DNA of 64,000 nucleotides from Angiostrongylus vasorum (lineage: Eukaryota > Nematoda > Chromadorea > Rhabditida > Metastrongylidae). The notes under the pieces are model-generated. The model ran no database searches. It was not told where the DNA came from and saw only the letters and a program-made list of their open reading frames with translations. Positions within the stretch are counted from its first letter, which is position 1; each line of letters opens with the position of its first letter. The translations under genes and the position numbers were made by a program. The stretch is from positions 528,501 through 592,500 of the forward strand of contig JADANN010000018.1 in assembly GCA_018806985.1 (NCBI GenBank), in the 5' to 3' direction. Below, piece by piece: positions 20,781-31,744 of the stretch.

Positions 20781-22231
20781 TCCTTAAGCGGAGAAGCAGC
20801 TCTGTATCACTGTCTTAGAAGCATAGGTGCACGGTGAGCATAGATTCGTTTTTTACACATACTCTACCATAACGGAGTCACACACACACACTAATACTGC
20901 AGTTTTTACAAGCTCCCAAGCAGAACCTACCCTGTGCTCCGCTGTAGTCTTTCATGAGGCGGTCTCGATCGCATCGGCATATCAAATTCTGCAGCAAAAT
21001 TACCATGTTAATGAAACCACAATATTATTGGGAAAGCACGTACATAATTATGGCCTGGTGTGTAGAGTCACGCACACGAAACGTTTTCGACTTCTTGAGA
21101 TAATGAAAAAGTACAGAAGGAAATCGTGAGCTCTGATTTGCAGATATTGGCGAATGAACTGCGGTAATCATCGTACTGGACTAAAATCGACGGTTGTCGG
21201 CGAAGCAATGGAGCTCGTGCTAATAAAAAAAGATTAAAATACGCCTGCTAATGTGTCCGGGCTGATGTAAATTGAAACAGGCAAGCACAGAGCAACGTTG
21301 CCAGTCCTTCACTGGTAAGGCTTGATGGATCTGCATCTTGATTGGTCAAGTCCCACCAATGTGGGCAATGGAGTTGGTCACTAGCCGTCTACAAATCCTC
21401 ATCACAAAAAATGCTTCTTTTGTTCGCGAGACGTCTGCATCACAGCCACCGTTAGTAAAAATTAGTTTTTATAAATGCATTTCGCCCCATCACACTTATA
21501 AAAATCTGCAACGGTGCAGTCTGAATGTTGAACCTAACGACAATCATGGCATTTATATTGGAAATTCGATCAGATACGGCAAATAGGAAACAAACAAAGG
21601 GCGGAGCAGATTTATGTGTGAACGAAAGCGAACACCTTCAGTAGAAGGAACAATATTTGATTTATACTGGAAGCACACTTATTATCCCCATGTATTCCAA
21701 AAAACGCTACTTCTTTGCCAGGGAGATTTAGAAGTGGCTAGCTGTGAAAAAAATGAGATATCATTATCTAGCAAGCAAACGAAATTGTAGTAGACATCGT
21801 TTCCAAGAAGTGGATGGACCACTCACTCCGAAGGGGGAATATGGAGTCGAGTTTGATGACTTTTTGGCCAGGGATCCGCCAGTCCGATTTGTGCGGGTAG
21901 TGGCGTTGCTGGCAGCTTGAACCGGGAACGCCTGCGTCCCTGGCGCACTCTGCCGTCTGGCGGTCAGCGAGCTTCATCCATCAGAGCTGGACCGGCTCTG
22001 GACACTCCGTCCGCACCGACGTCTGTCGGAGCAGGCAGCGAATGGACCAGTCTGTGATGGGACATCAAATGTTGCCGACGTCCATCTTAGACTGGTAGCG
22101 CCATCCGAGCGAAAATTCAAAGGCTGGCGATATCGCAGCCAGAATGAAAAAAAAGGATCATAATAACTCACCATAATTTGCAACTAATAAAGTAGTTTAA
22201 TGGCTTTGTACAGCGAACAAAATAGTGAAAT
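20781..22231. other. unassigned stretch with GC-rich islet at 21850-22120
   Basis: Most of it is featureless. From 21850 to 22120 the sequence is GC-rich with many CG dinucleotides, and several frames stay open on both strands, including RWTSATFDVPSQTGPFAACS on the minus strand. This resembles the islet at 13.1 kb. I cannot tell an exon from an old GC-rich repeat. Confidence 0.35.
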
Positions 22232-22244
22232 AATGCGTTGTGTG

Positions 22245-22486
22245 GGTGCGTGTGGCATAGTGGTCGGAGGTGCCCTGAAACACACACATGGGATCGATCC
22301 CCGCGCTTCTGGCCCACCAAGCCTTTCATCCCTCCGGGGTGAGCAAATTGGTCCCAGACTTGTCTGGGAGGATAGCAGCACTTGCACGATACCTCAGTAG
22401 GCCACCGCGAGTCACTGGAATGGCCAGATATGCATTGCATCCCTTAAGGATTGATCAACGCTGACAGCTTTATCCTTTATCCTTTT
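22245..22486 (+). mobile_element. SINE-F1 with 13-bp TSD
   Basis: A 242-bp insertion lies between AATGCGTTGTGTG (22232-22244 and 22487-22499, a perfect match). The A box reads TGGCATAGTGG and the B-box position GGATCGATCCCCG. It lacks about 30 bp between GCATT and CCCTTAAGG relative to 13882-14156, and ends in TTATCCTTTATCCTTTT. The perfect TSD suggests a comparatively young insertion. Confidence 0.95.
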
Positions 22487-22825
22487 AATGCGTTGTGTGA
22501 ACGAACAGATTTAAAAAACTTAAGCACACAAATCGTGAACTGTTACACATGCAGCGTTGTGTAGCTAGAACTTCGCATTTTCCCCTGAATACTTTGTGAT
22601 AAAGAATAAGGGAAGCTCTGATACCACATCAAAGCACCTAGACGTTTCCTAAAAGTCGGGACCGGCTAAGTATATGATTTAGCCCAAGTTGATTACTCTC
22701 AACATCACATCAAATGTCACATACAAAACTTTTCGTTTCCCATCCGTCTTACTTTTCCTCCTCATTCCATCCATATAAAAATCATTGAAAAAAGTCGAAT
22801 GATTCGAAATCGCTAACCTAAGCAC

Positions 22826-22858
22826 GGCTTTGAGGACGTCCGAAACGTCGGCCATCGA
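22826..22858 (+). ncRNA. degenerate PLE hammerhead-type motif
   Basis: It reads GGCT, TTGAGGA, CGTC, CGAAAC, GTC, GGCC. The GAAACGTC half is intact, but CUGANGA is mutated to UUGAGGA and stem II has lost about eight bases, so it should not cleave. It directly precedes the CAA-type array. Upstream sequence from 22500 shows no PLE coding. Confidence 0.4.
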
Positions 22859-22879
22859 TCAACAACAACAACAGCAACG

Positions 22880-22910
<31 letters not shown>

Positions 22911-22953
22911 CGACAACAGCAACAACAACAACAACAACGACAACAACGATGAC
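22859..22953 (+). repeat. (CAA)n-type microsatellite with CGA/CAG interruptions
   Basis: About 95 bp of CAA triplets interrupted by CAG and CGA. It sits immediately 3' of a ribozyme-like PLE end, so it may have grown from a retroelement 3' tail. Translated forwards it gives Gln- or Asn/Thr-rich strings, but nothing suggests a coding context. Confidence 0.9.
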
Positions 22954-24150
22954 GACAGCTTATACCAACCTCTCATTAGCTCAACAAGATCAGTTTAAAA
23001 GTACGTGTAAATAAATGTATCTAAAAGTATTTTCAAGAGTTATACCAAAGAAAACGCTCTCCGTTTTCGAGGTACGAGTCTTTCAGAGCATGGAGGATGG
23101 CAGAAGAGATCTATATGAATTCCACCACACAACTCAAAACTGTAACTAGCAGTAAAATTAGTAGTCATGCTGAGCTAGAGTTTCGAAAAAATTTAGAGAT
23201 ATACCACATTCATTCGTTGTTTATCTTCCTAGATCACTGTTGAATGAACTGAACTGAAAGAAGTTTCCAACGTTCAAAAGACAAGGTGTTTTGTTTAGGG
23301 GATTATTCACCGTTGTGCTAATCCACATCAGTTATCTGATAGAGCAAATTGTACAAGAAGCACTGCGCAATCGCCAGTCCGTATAATTTTCGGATGCATT
23401 AGAGGCTCTGGCACATAAGGAGATTTACTTTTGCCTTCCATAGTTTGAACAGCTTTTTTTTCTACCAATTAGCTGTTTTACATGCACAAGGTACAATTGC
23501 AATGTTTACAAACTGCACTTTTTGCACTCATTTTATCTCCATTACAGTCTGCAACCACGTTTTGATAATTCTTTATTACAGTCAACGGAATGTCTCTGTT
23601 GTTTTATAGTAAAGGGACTCTAACTCTAAGGACTGGTGTGGCGAAGTGGTCGCAGGCGCCCTGCTGCTTAGGCTATCCTCCATAGTAGGCTCAGCCAACG
23701 GCACAGTTGTACACCATTTATGAGCTAAAAAGTGCCTTCCATTTTTCCAACACATCGTCCATGAACCTCATAGCTTTATTATTACCGATGACATGACTAT
23801 GTATTCACTTTCTTCAGATATCAACGATAAGCTAGAATTGCTACGATGAATTGTAGTTACTTTTATGGTGGACAAGTTATTTCCAGCATCCACAAGTGTT
23901 TGAAGTTTCCCATAAACATAGAAAGATGTTTATAAGAACATGGAAGATGCATAGAATGAGTAGAAAAGCACGTGGGAAAACTGAGTTACAGAGTGAATAA
24001 CGCAAAAATCATTATAAAGGTGCGGTGGACGATATGCACTGAGTTCAGTGCACAGTGAGGCAGAACTACCTTCTGTTTGGGTAGTTGTACTTATACTATA
24101 TGTAAGTAGCTTCCAAGTAGATATCGAAAAGAGTCGAAAATAGGTATAAA
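22954..24150. other. unassigned stretch with an F1 head fragment
   Basis: At 23632-23668 the sequence TGTGGCGAAGTGGTCGCAGG resembles the F1 tRNA-like head without the rest of the element. The remainder is not recognised. Confidence 0.35.
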
Positions 24151-24168
24151 TAAATACCTATTCTAACG

Positions 24169-24488
24169 GCATCGAAAACATGTACTGCAGGGCGCGTGTG
24201 GCGCAGTGGTCGGAGGCGCCCTGCAAGACACACGGGATCGATTCCTGCGTCCCTGGCTCACCAAGTCTTCAAACCCTCCGTGGTCGGTAAATTGATACCA
24301 GACTTGGTTGGGAGGATAGCAGCACTGGTTCCATACATCGGTAGGGCAGTGAAAGTCTTTGTAAAGACAAGATATGCAATCAATCACCTCCAAACTATGC
24401 TTAATGAAGTCGGTTGCATGACGCGTCCCTCAGGGATTGACCAGCACCGTGACATTTATCCTTTCTTCAAACATTGTCCTTATGGTTA
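24169..24488 (+). mobile_element. SINE-F1 in a 320-bp insertion with 18-bp TSD
   Basis: The F1 body (24191-24463) has the canonical TGGCGCAGTGG A box. The duplicated flank TAAATACCTATTYTAACG (24151-24168 and 24489-24506; 17 of 18 match) lies further out. The inserted unit therefore carries 22 extra bases 5' of the tRNA-like head and about 25 extra bases 3' of the tail, which looks like co-mobilised flanking sequence. Confidence 0.88.
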
Positions 24489-24506
24489 TAAATACCTATT
24501 TTAACG

Positions 24507-25196
24507 TTTATGAACAGTTCGGAGCTTTGGACAGATTTTTCACTTCAAATTTAATAACTTTTACATTACTAGAACGTAGTCAACAGTCCAGGCGTACGAA
24601 AACCAGAAGAAAATTGAGCAGGTTATTGAAATGCTTTGGTTTTCTTGTGCTCTCGTAGCAGGTGAGTCCATGTTTTGTATTCAACATGTACTGATATGAG
24701 ATCGGCAATCCCAAATAATTCATCCTTTTTTCGATTTGTCGAAACGGAGAGATGAACCAACAATTTCCACGATTAACCTAGTTGCAAGACATTAGTTGAA
24801 GAAGATGCTGAGTCCAACGACTAACGACGGAACTTTTTGCTGCACTGAAAAAGAGCTCTGAAAAACGGGCCATCTCATTCGTTTCTTCAAAAGACCGAAA
24901 ATGAAATGTCATTTACTGCGTTTGAACAAGTGTTACACATAAAGCTATAAGCCTACTGATTTTCTGCTTTAGGTTTTATTTTCGTCACTACAAGCTTCAA
25001 TATAATGATTCTTCTGAATCGTCGAACCGATCAATGCCGTCCTTCTGAATGCTTCAATTTTTTCTTGCTCACATAGCTGAGGAATTTCCAGTACTCAGAA
25101 AGGCTGCTCCTCTTAAAACTCAACTCTACGTCTTGCCCGCATCAGATCATTATTCAGCTCTTTCCTTCAATTATTACTATTGCTTTAGAAGCTATT
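24507..25196. other. unassigned stretch
   Basis: Short open frames only; no repeat or domain recognised. Confidence 0.3.
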
Positions 25197-25480
25197 AAGG
25201 ATAAGGATAAAACTCTTGGCGTTGACCATTCCATGAGGGATGCACCATGCAATAAGACTTCAATAAGTATCGTTGGAGGTGATTGAGTGCATATCTGGCC
25301 TTTACAATGACTCACGGTGGCCTATCGATGTATCGAGCCAGTGCTGCTATCCTCCCAGACAAGTCTGGTAGCAATTTGCTTACCCCGGGGGGATGGAGGG
25401 CATGGTGGGCCATGGACGCTGGGATCGATTCCACGTGTGTGTCGCAGTGGCGCCTCCAACCACTGCGCCACAGGCGCCCT
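25197..25480 (-). mobile_element. SINE-F1 near-full copy (minus)
   Basis: On the minus strand the GGGCGCCTGTGGCGCAGTGG head carries the A box, and GGAATCGATCCCAGCG sits at the B-box position. All internal blocks are present. The tail consists of TTATCCTTATCCTT, a hexamer variant of the usual heptamer. Confidence 0.92.
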
Positions 25481-25751
25481 TTCAGAGGCCATACATCAGA
25501 ATATGTGAATGAAGATGGGGTACATCAGGTCTCTAACATAGTCGTTCCGCTCTCTGATGTAGCATGTCAATATACACACTTATCATACCATGAACATTTC
25601 TGCCTTCTCGGCCAACGGTCACTTCAATAAAGAGATTTATAGATTTATCGTCGTTGGATCAGGGAGTTGGGCTCCACATTAATCTCCTCCATGCTGTCTA
25701 CGCTTTGTCGGAGCATTACAAACTGCATTTTTTTACGGTTACAACTTCATT

Positions 25752-26100
25752 CCTTCCAATGGTTTAACGCCTCTTCGTGGGTGGGAAGTGGTTGAGGGGG
25801 GATGAGAATGAGCCCGGCATTTCCATCAGGAAGCACAGCTAAGAGTAAACCAATACCAGGATTCACCATCGTCCAGGGATCAAACTAGTCGAATGGTGAC
25901 AAATCTGCCCCTCTGACCCACAAGAGCGACGACTGCCTGTTATGATGATGACCCGGTGCAGACTTTGGCTAGGCTGACTTCGAGACCCCAGTTAACCACA
26001 ATAGCTGAACCAGAGAAACTCAGATTAAATGGAAATTACGCTGGCAACCGCATAACCAGTTAAGGTGGGCCGTCCAAGTAACCAAGCAAGTAGGTAAGTA
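25752..26100 (+). mobile_element. F2 retroposon copy D, internally deleted
   Basis: It starts TTCCAATGGTTTAACGCC. The segment between GGGAAGTGG and GAGGGGGGATGAGAATG is shortened, which removes most of the GGGGGGATTCGTCCCCCC hairpin. It ends CCAAGTAACCAAGCAAGTAGGTAAGTA, a much-degenerated tandem tail. It is the most diverged of the eight main copies. Confidence 0.88.
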
Positions 26101-27212
26101 CAACTCCATTTACAAGGCTTCTCATGTGTCCGGGCTTCACTTCCGTACGTTCCTGCTCAAATGGCTTTTTTTCGTACAGCGAATAAAAAACGGTTTTTTC
26201 AGTGCTAAAATATTAGTGTTGCAACGTATAACATTGCTTGCCAGTTCAATATCTCTAATTGAAACAACTTTTGTAGTCCACAATGGAGTCAGACTTTGAC
26301 GACGTGAATGTGGGAAGGGCCATCTTTCTGTAATCTGTACGCGGAAGTGTTAGGAATCAAGGCGAACAATAAATAACTGAGGAAAGATGCCCACTGGTTT
26401 ATGACAACGTGAAGTTTTCCCATTGTTTTGTGAGTCCTTGATTAAGACCGTATTTAGCCCTGAAAATGTTTTCCAGTTATAACACAGTCGTTTGTTAACA
26501 ACCCGCTTGCAGGCCGTAAATCTTCGTTGTCTGGAAAATTCTTTCCCAAGCAGCACATAAAATGCATCTTCCATATGATTTTGCTAACTTTTATCCATTA
26601 AAATCAAATACTGTTGAATTAAAGGGATAACTGCAAAAGGTGTAGAGATTACTCCTTTGGAACTGCTGTTTTCCCGGTCCGAGAAGAACTATCAATGAAG
26701 AAAGTCTAATGCCGTGCATCCTAGAAACCTTCGAAACCACTGCATCTTGAATAGATCTGTAGCCGTCTGCTTTCGTTTCTACGACTTTCACTATACCTGC
26801 TAGGAGTACGCACAATTCGTTGTTCACTGAGTGAAGCGAGTTTCACCGTTTTTGAGCAGTCTTTGTCCATTTAAGTGCATAAAATTCGAGTCCCTATTTC
26901 AGGTATGTTCCCTCACTCATTACACGGCACGCATTTTTAGCGCAGTTACGCTACTTTAAAGCAATAAAATTTCGCAATTCTTTACTACTGTACGAGAATT
27001 TAGTCTCTAACATTCAATCTCCCTGTTGTGAAATGCAAAAAGTGCTATATTTTGCATTTATGGAATACACGATCGTTAAGAATAAAGGACTGTGTGAATG
27101 TGTATTTGCACATGTACATGGAAATATCAATTCATGCACATGTATACCCACGCATGTAGACTGTTGGATTTATTGTTTTATTTTGCACAATGTGCCTTCA
27201 CACATGTTCGGT
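26101..27212. other. unassigned stretch
   Basis: No repeat family or domain is recognised. It ends where the F4 fragment begins. Confidence 0.3.
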
Positions 27213-27402
27213 GCAGGTCCCAGGACTTCGTTCACTCGACTCGGTCCCTCGCATCTATCTTCCACAAAGGTCTTCGAACTTTTCGTGTTTGGATTTGGGT
27301 GCTGCTTCAGGGATCTCGTCTTCTTCTTTGTCAATGTCGTAAATTTCTGGTTCATATCGATTTTCCCTGGTGTCATGATACAGCTGAGCTGGACCATCCC
27401 CA
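27213..27402 (-). mobile_element. SINE-F4 3' fragment (minus)
   Basis: CACTCGACTCGGTCCCTCGC, TCTTCCACAAAGGTCTTCGAACTTTTCG and AATGTCGTAAATTTCTGG match the 3' body of F4 copies at 63300 and 56400. The tRNA-like head side is cut off by the TA array that starts at 27408. Confidence 0.7.
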
Positions 27403-27405
27403 ATA

Positions 27406-27407
<2 letters not shown>

Positions 27408-27461
<54 letters not shown>

Positions 27462-27464
27462 CAG

Positions 27465-27490
<26 letters not shown>
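27408..27490. repeat. (TA)n array between F4 and F3
   Basis: About 80 bp of TA with GTATATAT and CAGATAT interruptions, with repeat boundaries at both ends (F4 fragment at left, F3 at right). On both strands it translates to long Tyr-Ile strings that are artefacts. Confidence 0.95.
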
Positions 27491-27495
<5 letters not shown>

Positions 27496-27712
27496 CACGA
27501 TGATGCTGAGATATTTTCAAAATTTCGGACCGCATGTGTCTGCAATGGGGAAAGAACCCGCTATTACCCTTTCCGAGGGCTAACGCGTTTCCCACCCTCA
27601 CCATGCGAGTCCTTCGTTTCGCCTGTCTCCCTGCTAGTTCTATCGATCAGTGCCACCAGAAATAACCCGTCAGCGGGATTGATCTAGAGAACTAAATCGG
27701 GAACGAAGCCAG
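27491..27712 (-). mobile_element. F3 foldback element, one arm
   Basis: It contains AAACCACGATGATGCTGAGATA, TCGGACCGCATGTGTCTGCA (the hairpin is partly mutated), CTAACGCGTTTCCCACC and the AACCCGTCAGCGGGATTGATC inner region with its CCCGTCAGCGGG mini-hairpin. The outer TTAAC terminus is replaced by the TA array. Confidence 0.82.
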
Positions 27713-27714
27713 AT

Positions 27715-27726
27715 GTATATTTATAC

Positions 27727-27785
<59 letters not shown>

Positions 27786-27786
27786 T
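27715..27786. repeat. (TA)n array at the tail end of F2
   Basis: About 60 bp of TA. The F2 copy on its right is minus-oriented, so this array lies at the F2 3' (tail) side, while the array at 28187 lies at the F2 5' side. Confidence 0.95.
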
Positions 27787-27789
27787 GTG

Positions 27790-28178
27790 TACTTAGTTAC
27801 TTGATGCTTGAATGGCCAGTCTTCACTGGTTGTGCGGGCACCAGCATGATCTCCATTTTTCGGAAATTTGCTGGTAAAGCCATTGTGGTTTTCTGGAATC
27901 CCAAGGTCAGCCTGGCCAAATTATGCCCCAGGTCTTCATCACCCCAGGCAGTCGCAGCCCTTGTGGATCAGAGGGAGATCTGCACCATGCGACTTTGATA
28001 TCAGGACGGTGGTGGATCCTAGTATTAGTTTACTCTTAGCCAGTGTTCCTAATGGAAACGCTGGACTCCTTCTCAGCTTGGGGGGACCCTGCCAAGGGAT
28101 GAATCGCTGATGTTCATCGCAGTCCGACACCTAGGAACACCTCCCAGCCACGATGAGGCGGTAAACCGTTGAGAGGAT
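27790..28178 (-). mobile_element. F2 retroposon copy E, flanked by TA arrays
   Basis: Tail bases TTACTTGATGCTTGAATGG are at the left and the head, ending GTAAACCGTTGAGAGG, is at the right. The element lies between two TA arrays, as expected for insertion into a pre-existing TA tract, where a TSD cannot be told from the array. The SPKLRRSPAFPLGTLAKSK frame is open. Confidence 0.9.
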
Positions 28179-28184
28179 TGGGTT

Positions 28185-28186
<2 letters not shown>

Positions 28187-28225
<39 letters not shown>

Positions 28226-28244
28226 TAAATTACATATATATATA
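28187..28244. repeat. (TA)n array between F2 and F4
   Basis: Two TA blocks split by GTTTAAATTAC. It begins eight bases after the F2 head and ends eight bases before the F4 head. Confidence 0.93.
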
Positions 28245-28251
28245 CAATGCA

Positions 28252-28565
28252 GAGTGGGTGGGTAGCGCAATAGTAGTGATGCCGATCATCACGATCACCG
28301 TGCTGGATTGATCCCACCCAGGCTTCCCAGCCCTCTCATCAATCCCATATCGCGAAAGTGGTGAAACTTGTTAAAGTCAGTCTCTGCAATCCAAGTGGAA
28401 ACGCTGTAGCTCTGCTATCTGATGGCTCCAGGAAGAATCGACTCCAGCATTCAACAACATTTGTGACGAAGAAGAAAGAATCTTCGAACAGCAGTCAAAG
28501 CCATGCACAAAAAGTTGGAAGACCTTGGCAGATGATAGATGTGAGAAACGAATGGAATGGTCCTA
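28252..28565 (+). mobile_element. SINE-F4 copy
   Basis: The head GAGTGGGTGGGTAGCGCAATAGTAGTGATG is followed by a B-box-like GGATTGATCCCACC. The central domain is heavily diverged (AAAGTGGTGAAACTTGTTAA). The 3' body, with GAATCGACTCCAGCATTCAACAACA, is well kept. Confidence 0.85.
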
Positions 28566-28797
28566 GGACTCGTTTATAATCACACTATCTTTCTGGCTGT
28601 TGCTTTCAGACCACACCATGTTCTTACCAGTGTAAATCCTAGTTTTTTTCATTTATTTTATTATCAAAATTTTTTTGCACACCCACAACTTCTATTTCAA
28701 CTTTCCTTTCCACCTTATTGCGAATTTATAATGACCTCGCTTTAAGAATCCGAGTGAAGTTGTAAAGATAAGAAATATTAAGAACGTACCCAATACT

Positions 28798-29061
28798 AAC
28801 GATAGAAGAGCCCACCATACCGCAACACAACGCTGTCTGGGTACTTAGCCCCAGGCTTACCATGTAGTCCATCCATCCGGGCTCTGCAAATTGGCACCAG
28901 ATTTACCTGGAAGGATAAAAAACACTGATCTAATACATAGATTGTCGCCCGCCATTCTCCGTATAGGTCAGAGATGGATTTAGTTCTTCTATGATGCATG
29001 CCTGAGTTCGATGCATTGCGTATCCTCAGTGGATTGATCAACATCGATCGTTTCATCTTTA
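28798..29061 (+). mobile_element. SINE-F1, strongly diverged copy
   Basis: CCATCCATCCGGGCTCTGCAAATTGGCACC, AACACTGATCTAATACATAG and ATTGATCAACATCGATCGTTTCATC follow the F1 order. The head (GCCCACCATACCGCAACACAACG) retains little of the boxes. It is older than the other F1 copies by visible divergence. Confidence 0.7.
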
Positions 29062-30760
29062 TATTCCATATCTTGTACTACGTAAATATGCTGCACTTTA
29101 TACAGTACGACAACTTCCAACGCTTGTTTATGAGAAACGAGGGTATCTCGCATACTGCGACAACGCATCACTTTCATCGATTTTTTGATGATAAAAAAGC
29201 TCCAACCAAATAGATGAGAAAATAGAGCCTCAGCAATAGACTTCTTCTAGTACTCACGTCCAAGAAGTTTTGACGAACGTAAGAGTGTATTCGTTTGGGA
29301 GACACGCTGTACAACCGATAGAAATTCCCTCGGTCAAGAACCAAGCTCAGTCAGTGATAGTCAGATGGATTCGAATAAGGAGAAGAAACTAGTTTTCTAT
29401 TTCGTGTCTCCAACGGCAGCAAATGAAAAAGAAGAAAAAAAATGAACCGTTTTGGCTAAGAATACCATGCAAACGGGGGAAAAAATGCTGCATTTCGCTG
29501 GGTCTCCATCATCCTATTGAACCTCACGGATTGCCCAGCAAACTTTCCGTTATTAGTTCCTTGCCAGAAGCCGTCACATTAGAAACTTTTCTTGAAAAGT
29601 AGAATGTTTCTTATTTCCATCCGGCATTAAGGAGCCCAAAGGGCAGCTCTGCATTGCGACAAAGGCTAACTGAAGCCTTTTTTGGTGCACGCCTAATGGA
29701 GCCAGAAGATGATCAGTTGGATTACAGACTACACCCACGTTGTTATTTACTGAAGTCACCAAAATCTCGTATCTACAAGATGCTACTAACCGGATGCAGA
29801 TCTATTTATAGAAAGTAGACAAGCTTGGTACTTTATTCATGCTTCCGTTTACGACTCTGTGGAGAATAATCCACTGAAAATGAAAGTGTCCAATGACATG
29901 TGAGAGTCAGGAGAAACTGGCTAGCAGATCCACTTCAATAACAACTAGTGGCATATTGTGAGTCAAGATAAGTTAACTGGTAGAACACTGGAGTAAAGCA
30001 AATGTGTGAGAAGGAACAACCAAAAGCATGGCAACACGATGCCTGTGATTCGTAGCAATAGCTCTTCCGTCATCTCTTTGGTAAGCACTCTTCGAAGTGT
30101 CGTTATATTGGCCTCTAATTAAAGTCACATGACTCAAAGCCTTTCAGCAAAACGGCTAAGACAAAGTTATTTATTTCCATATGTGGCAACGGATCTTGTA
30201 GAACACTGCCACTACCACAAGAACCAATTACTGGAAAGTATTAGCACCACATTTTGCGACGCGCACGGGATCTCAAGCATGACAAAATGAGTTATCTTGC
30301 AATATACACACAATCTTTAACAAAGGCAAGGCTATATGTAAAGAACTATTTCCTTCGAAGTAACCTTGAGATACAAAGATGAAAACATCTTTACAAAGCA
30401 GTCGATTATCCATGACTTAAGGGCCCTGAGAATGTTCTCATAGAAAGATTGAATAATACAAAGGAGTAATCCGGTAACCCTACTCTCCTTTGATGTGGAG
30501 TGGATTTGTTCCAAAAACCTATCTGTAGTAAACGCGGAAATACAGCGTGCATAGCAAAAATCGGGTAACATCTACCTTTGGAATAGTTGCAATTTTTTTT
30601 CACACTCGTTTGCTGATGTCATTTAAATGGCACCTTGATCTCCAACGTTTATGAGGCTTCATTTTAAAGAAACAAGCCACTGAAAGGTTTTTTTTACCAG
30701 TGTTTTATTCTTGAGTAAAGACGAAGGTTTGAACAACGATAATCATTCAACACATCACTG
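29062..30760. other. unassigned stretch
   Basis: No recognised element. Short frames at 29574-29762 and 30332-30603 have no supporting signals. Confidence 0.3.
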
Positions 30761-30797
30761 GTTGACGTTCTGGCGATTTCGCCTTCTTCAAAGCCTG
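30761..30797 (-). ncRNA. PLE hammerhead-type motif, mutated core
   Basis: On the minus strand: GGCT, TTGAAGA, AGGCGAAATCGCC, AGAAC, GTC, AACC. Stem II is perfect (GGCG/CGCC with an AAAT loop). The core has C-to-U in CUGANGA and GAAAC changed to AGAAC, so it is probably inactive. The surrounding 30700-30910 is likely more PLE 3' sequence but shows no coding. Confidence 0.5.
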
Positions 30798-31455
30798 CCA
30801 AAGCCAGATTCACATGTAAAGCAATCAGCCAAACATTACTTTTTTCTAGTGGAACTACGGGCTTCCTTGACCTCAAGTTTTCTGGTGAAGACCAAGTGCT
30901 TTCACAATGTTATTCATTCATAAATTAAAAATGGGTCAATCCAGCTACCTTCTTATATTACATATTTACCGAGCACCGTTCTTCCTTAATGAAACCTGTT
31001 TTCTGCTAGACAAGCTGGGGAATCGCATTGTTGCGATATCGTAGATTACTATTATGGCAGTTAGGTGGAAACCAGAAAAAATGATGAATAATCATATAAC
31101 CCTCCTGATATTTTATAATTGAAGGGATGGAGGAATTGTTCGTGCCTCAGCATGTTTTTAATTGAGCTAGTATGCCGCTCATTTAACAAGATTGTCTATC
31201 GAGTTCCGAGCAGTGTATTTCCGCGACTTCTTGTGGGGATATGAGCGTTGGTGTTCTTTAGTCTTATGATTTGGGAAAGCTTTACCACTTCATGGAACAT
31301 CCTGCAGGACTGCGATGATTCTTGACATTGGTATTACACTACTAGCTAGCCTTTTGGAGGAGGGAAATGTAGAACGCTTTTCCGACCTATGCGACTTTGC
31401 TAAGCAACCAAATACTTTCCTGTATATCGAAAATCGACATCCAGAAAGAGCTAAC
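30798..31455. other. unassigned stretch
   Basis: Nothing recognised apart from possible residual PLE sequence near 30800-30910. Confidence 0.3.
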
Positions 31456-31744
31456 AAAGGATAAAAAGGATAATGCTCCCAACGTTGATCAATCCCTGAG
31501 GAATGCACCATGCATTCGACTTTCATTAAGCATCGTTTGGAGGTGATTGAATGCATATCTGGTCTTTACAATGAATCGCGGTGACCTACCTATACATCGA
31601 GCTAGTGCTGCTGTTCTCGCACACAAGTCTGGTACCAACTTGCCGAAACCCGTAAGGATGGAAGACTTGGTGGGACATGGGCGCGGTGATCGATCCTATG
31701 TGTTTGTTGCGCGCGCCTTCGACCACTGCGCCACACGCGCCCCC
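31456..31744 (-). mobile_element. SINE-F1 near-full copy (minus)
   Basis: The head GGGGCGCGTGTGGCGCAGTGG has a perfect A box. The B-box position reads GGATCGATCACCGCG. The central domain is mutated (AAGTTGGTACCAGACTTGTGTGCGAG). The tail is TTATCCTTTTTATCCTTT. Confidence 0.92.

Noticed and set aside
22859..22953. Polyglutamine-coding exon
   Set aside because: CAA/CAG/CGA triplets are in a microsatellite following a PLE remnant; there is no open frame with normal coding sequence on either side.
27408..27490. Long Tyr-Ile repeat open frames over TA arrays (also at 52357-52460 and 53146-53200)
   Set aside because: An alternating TATATA tract has no stop in two of its frames; the frames simply fuse the array to flanking SINE sequence.
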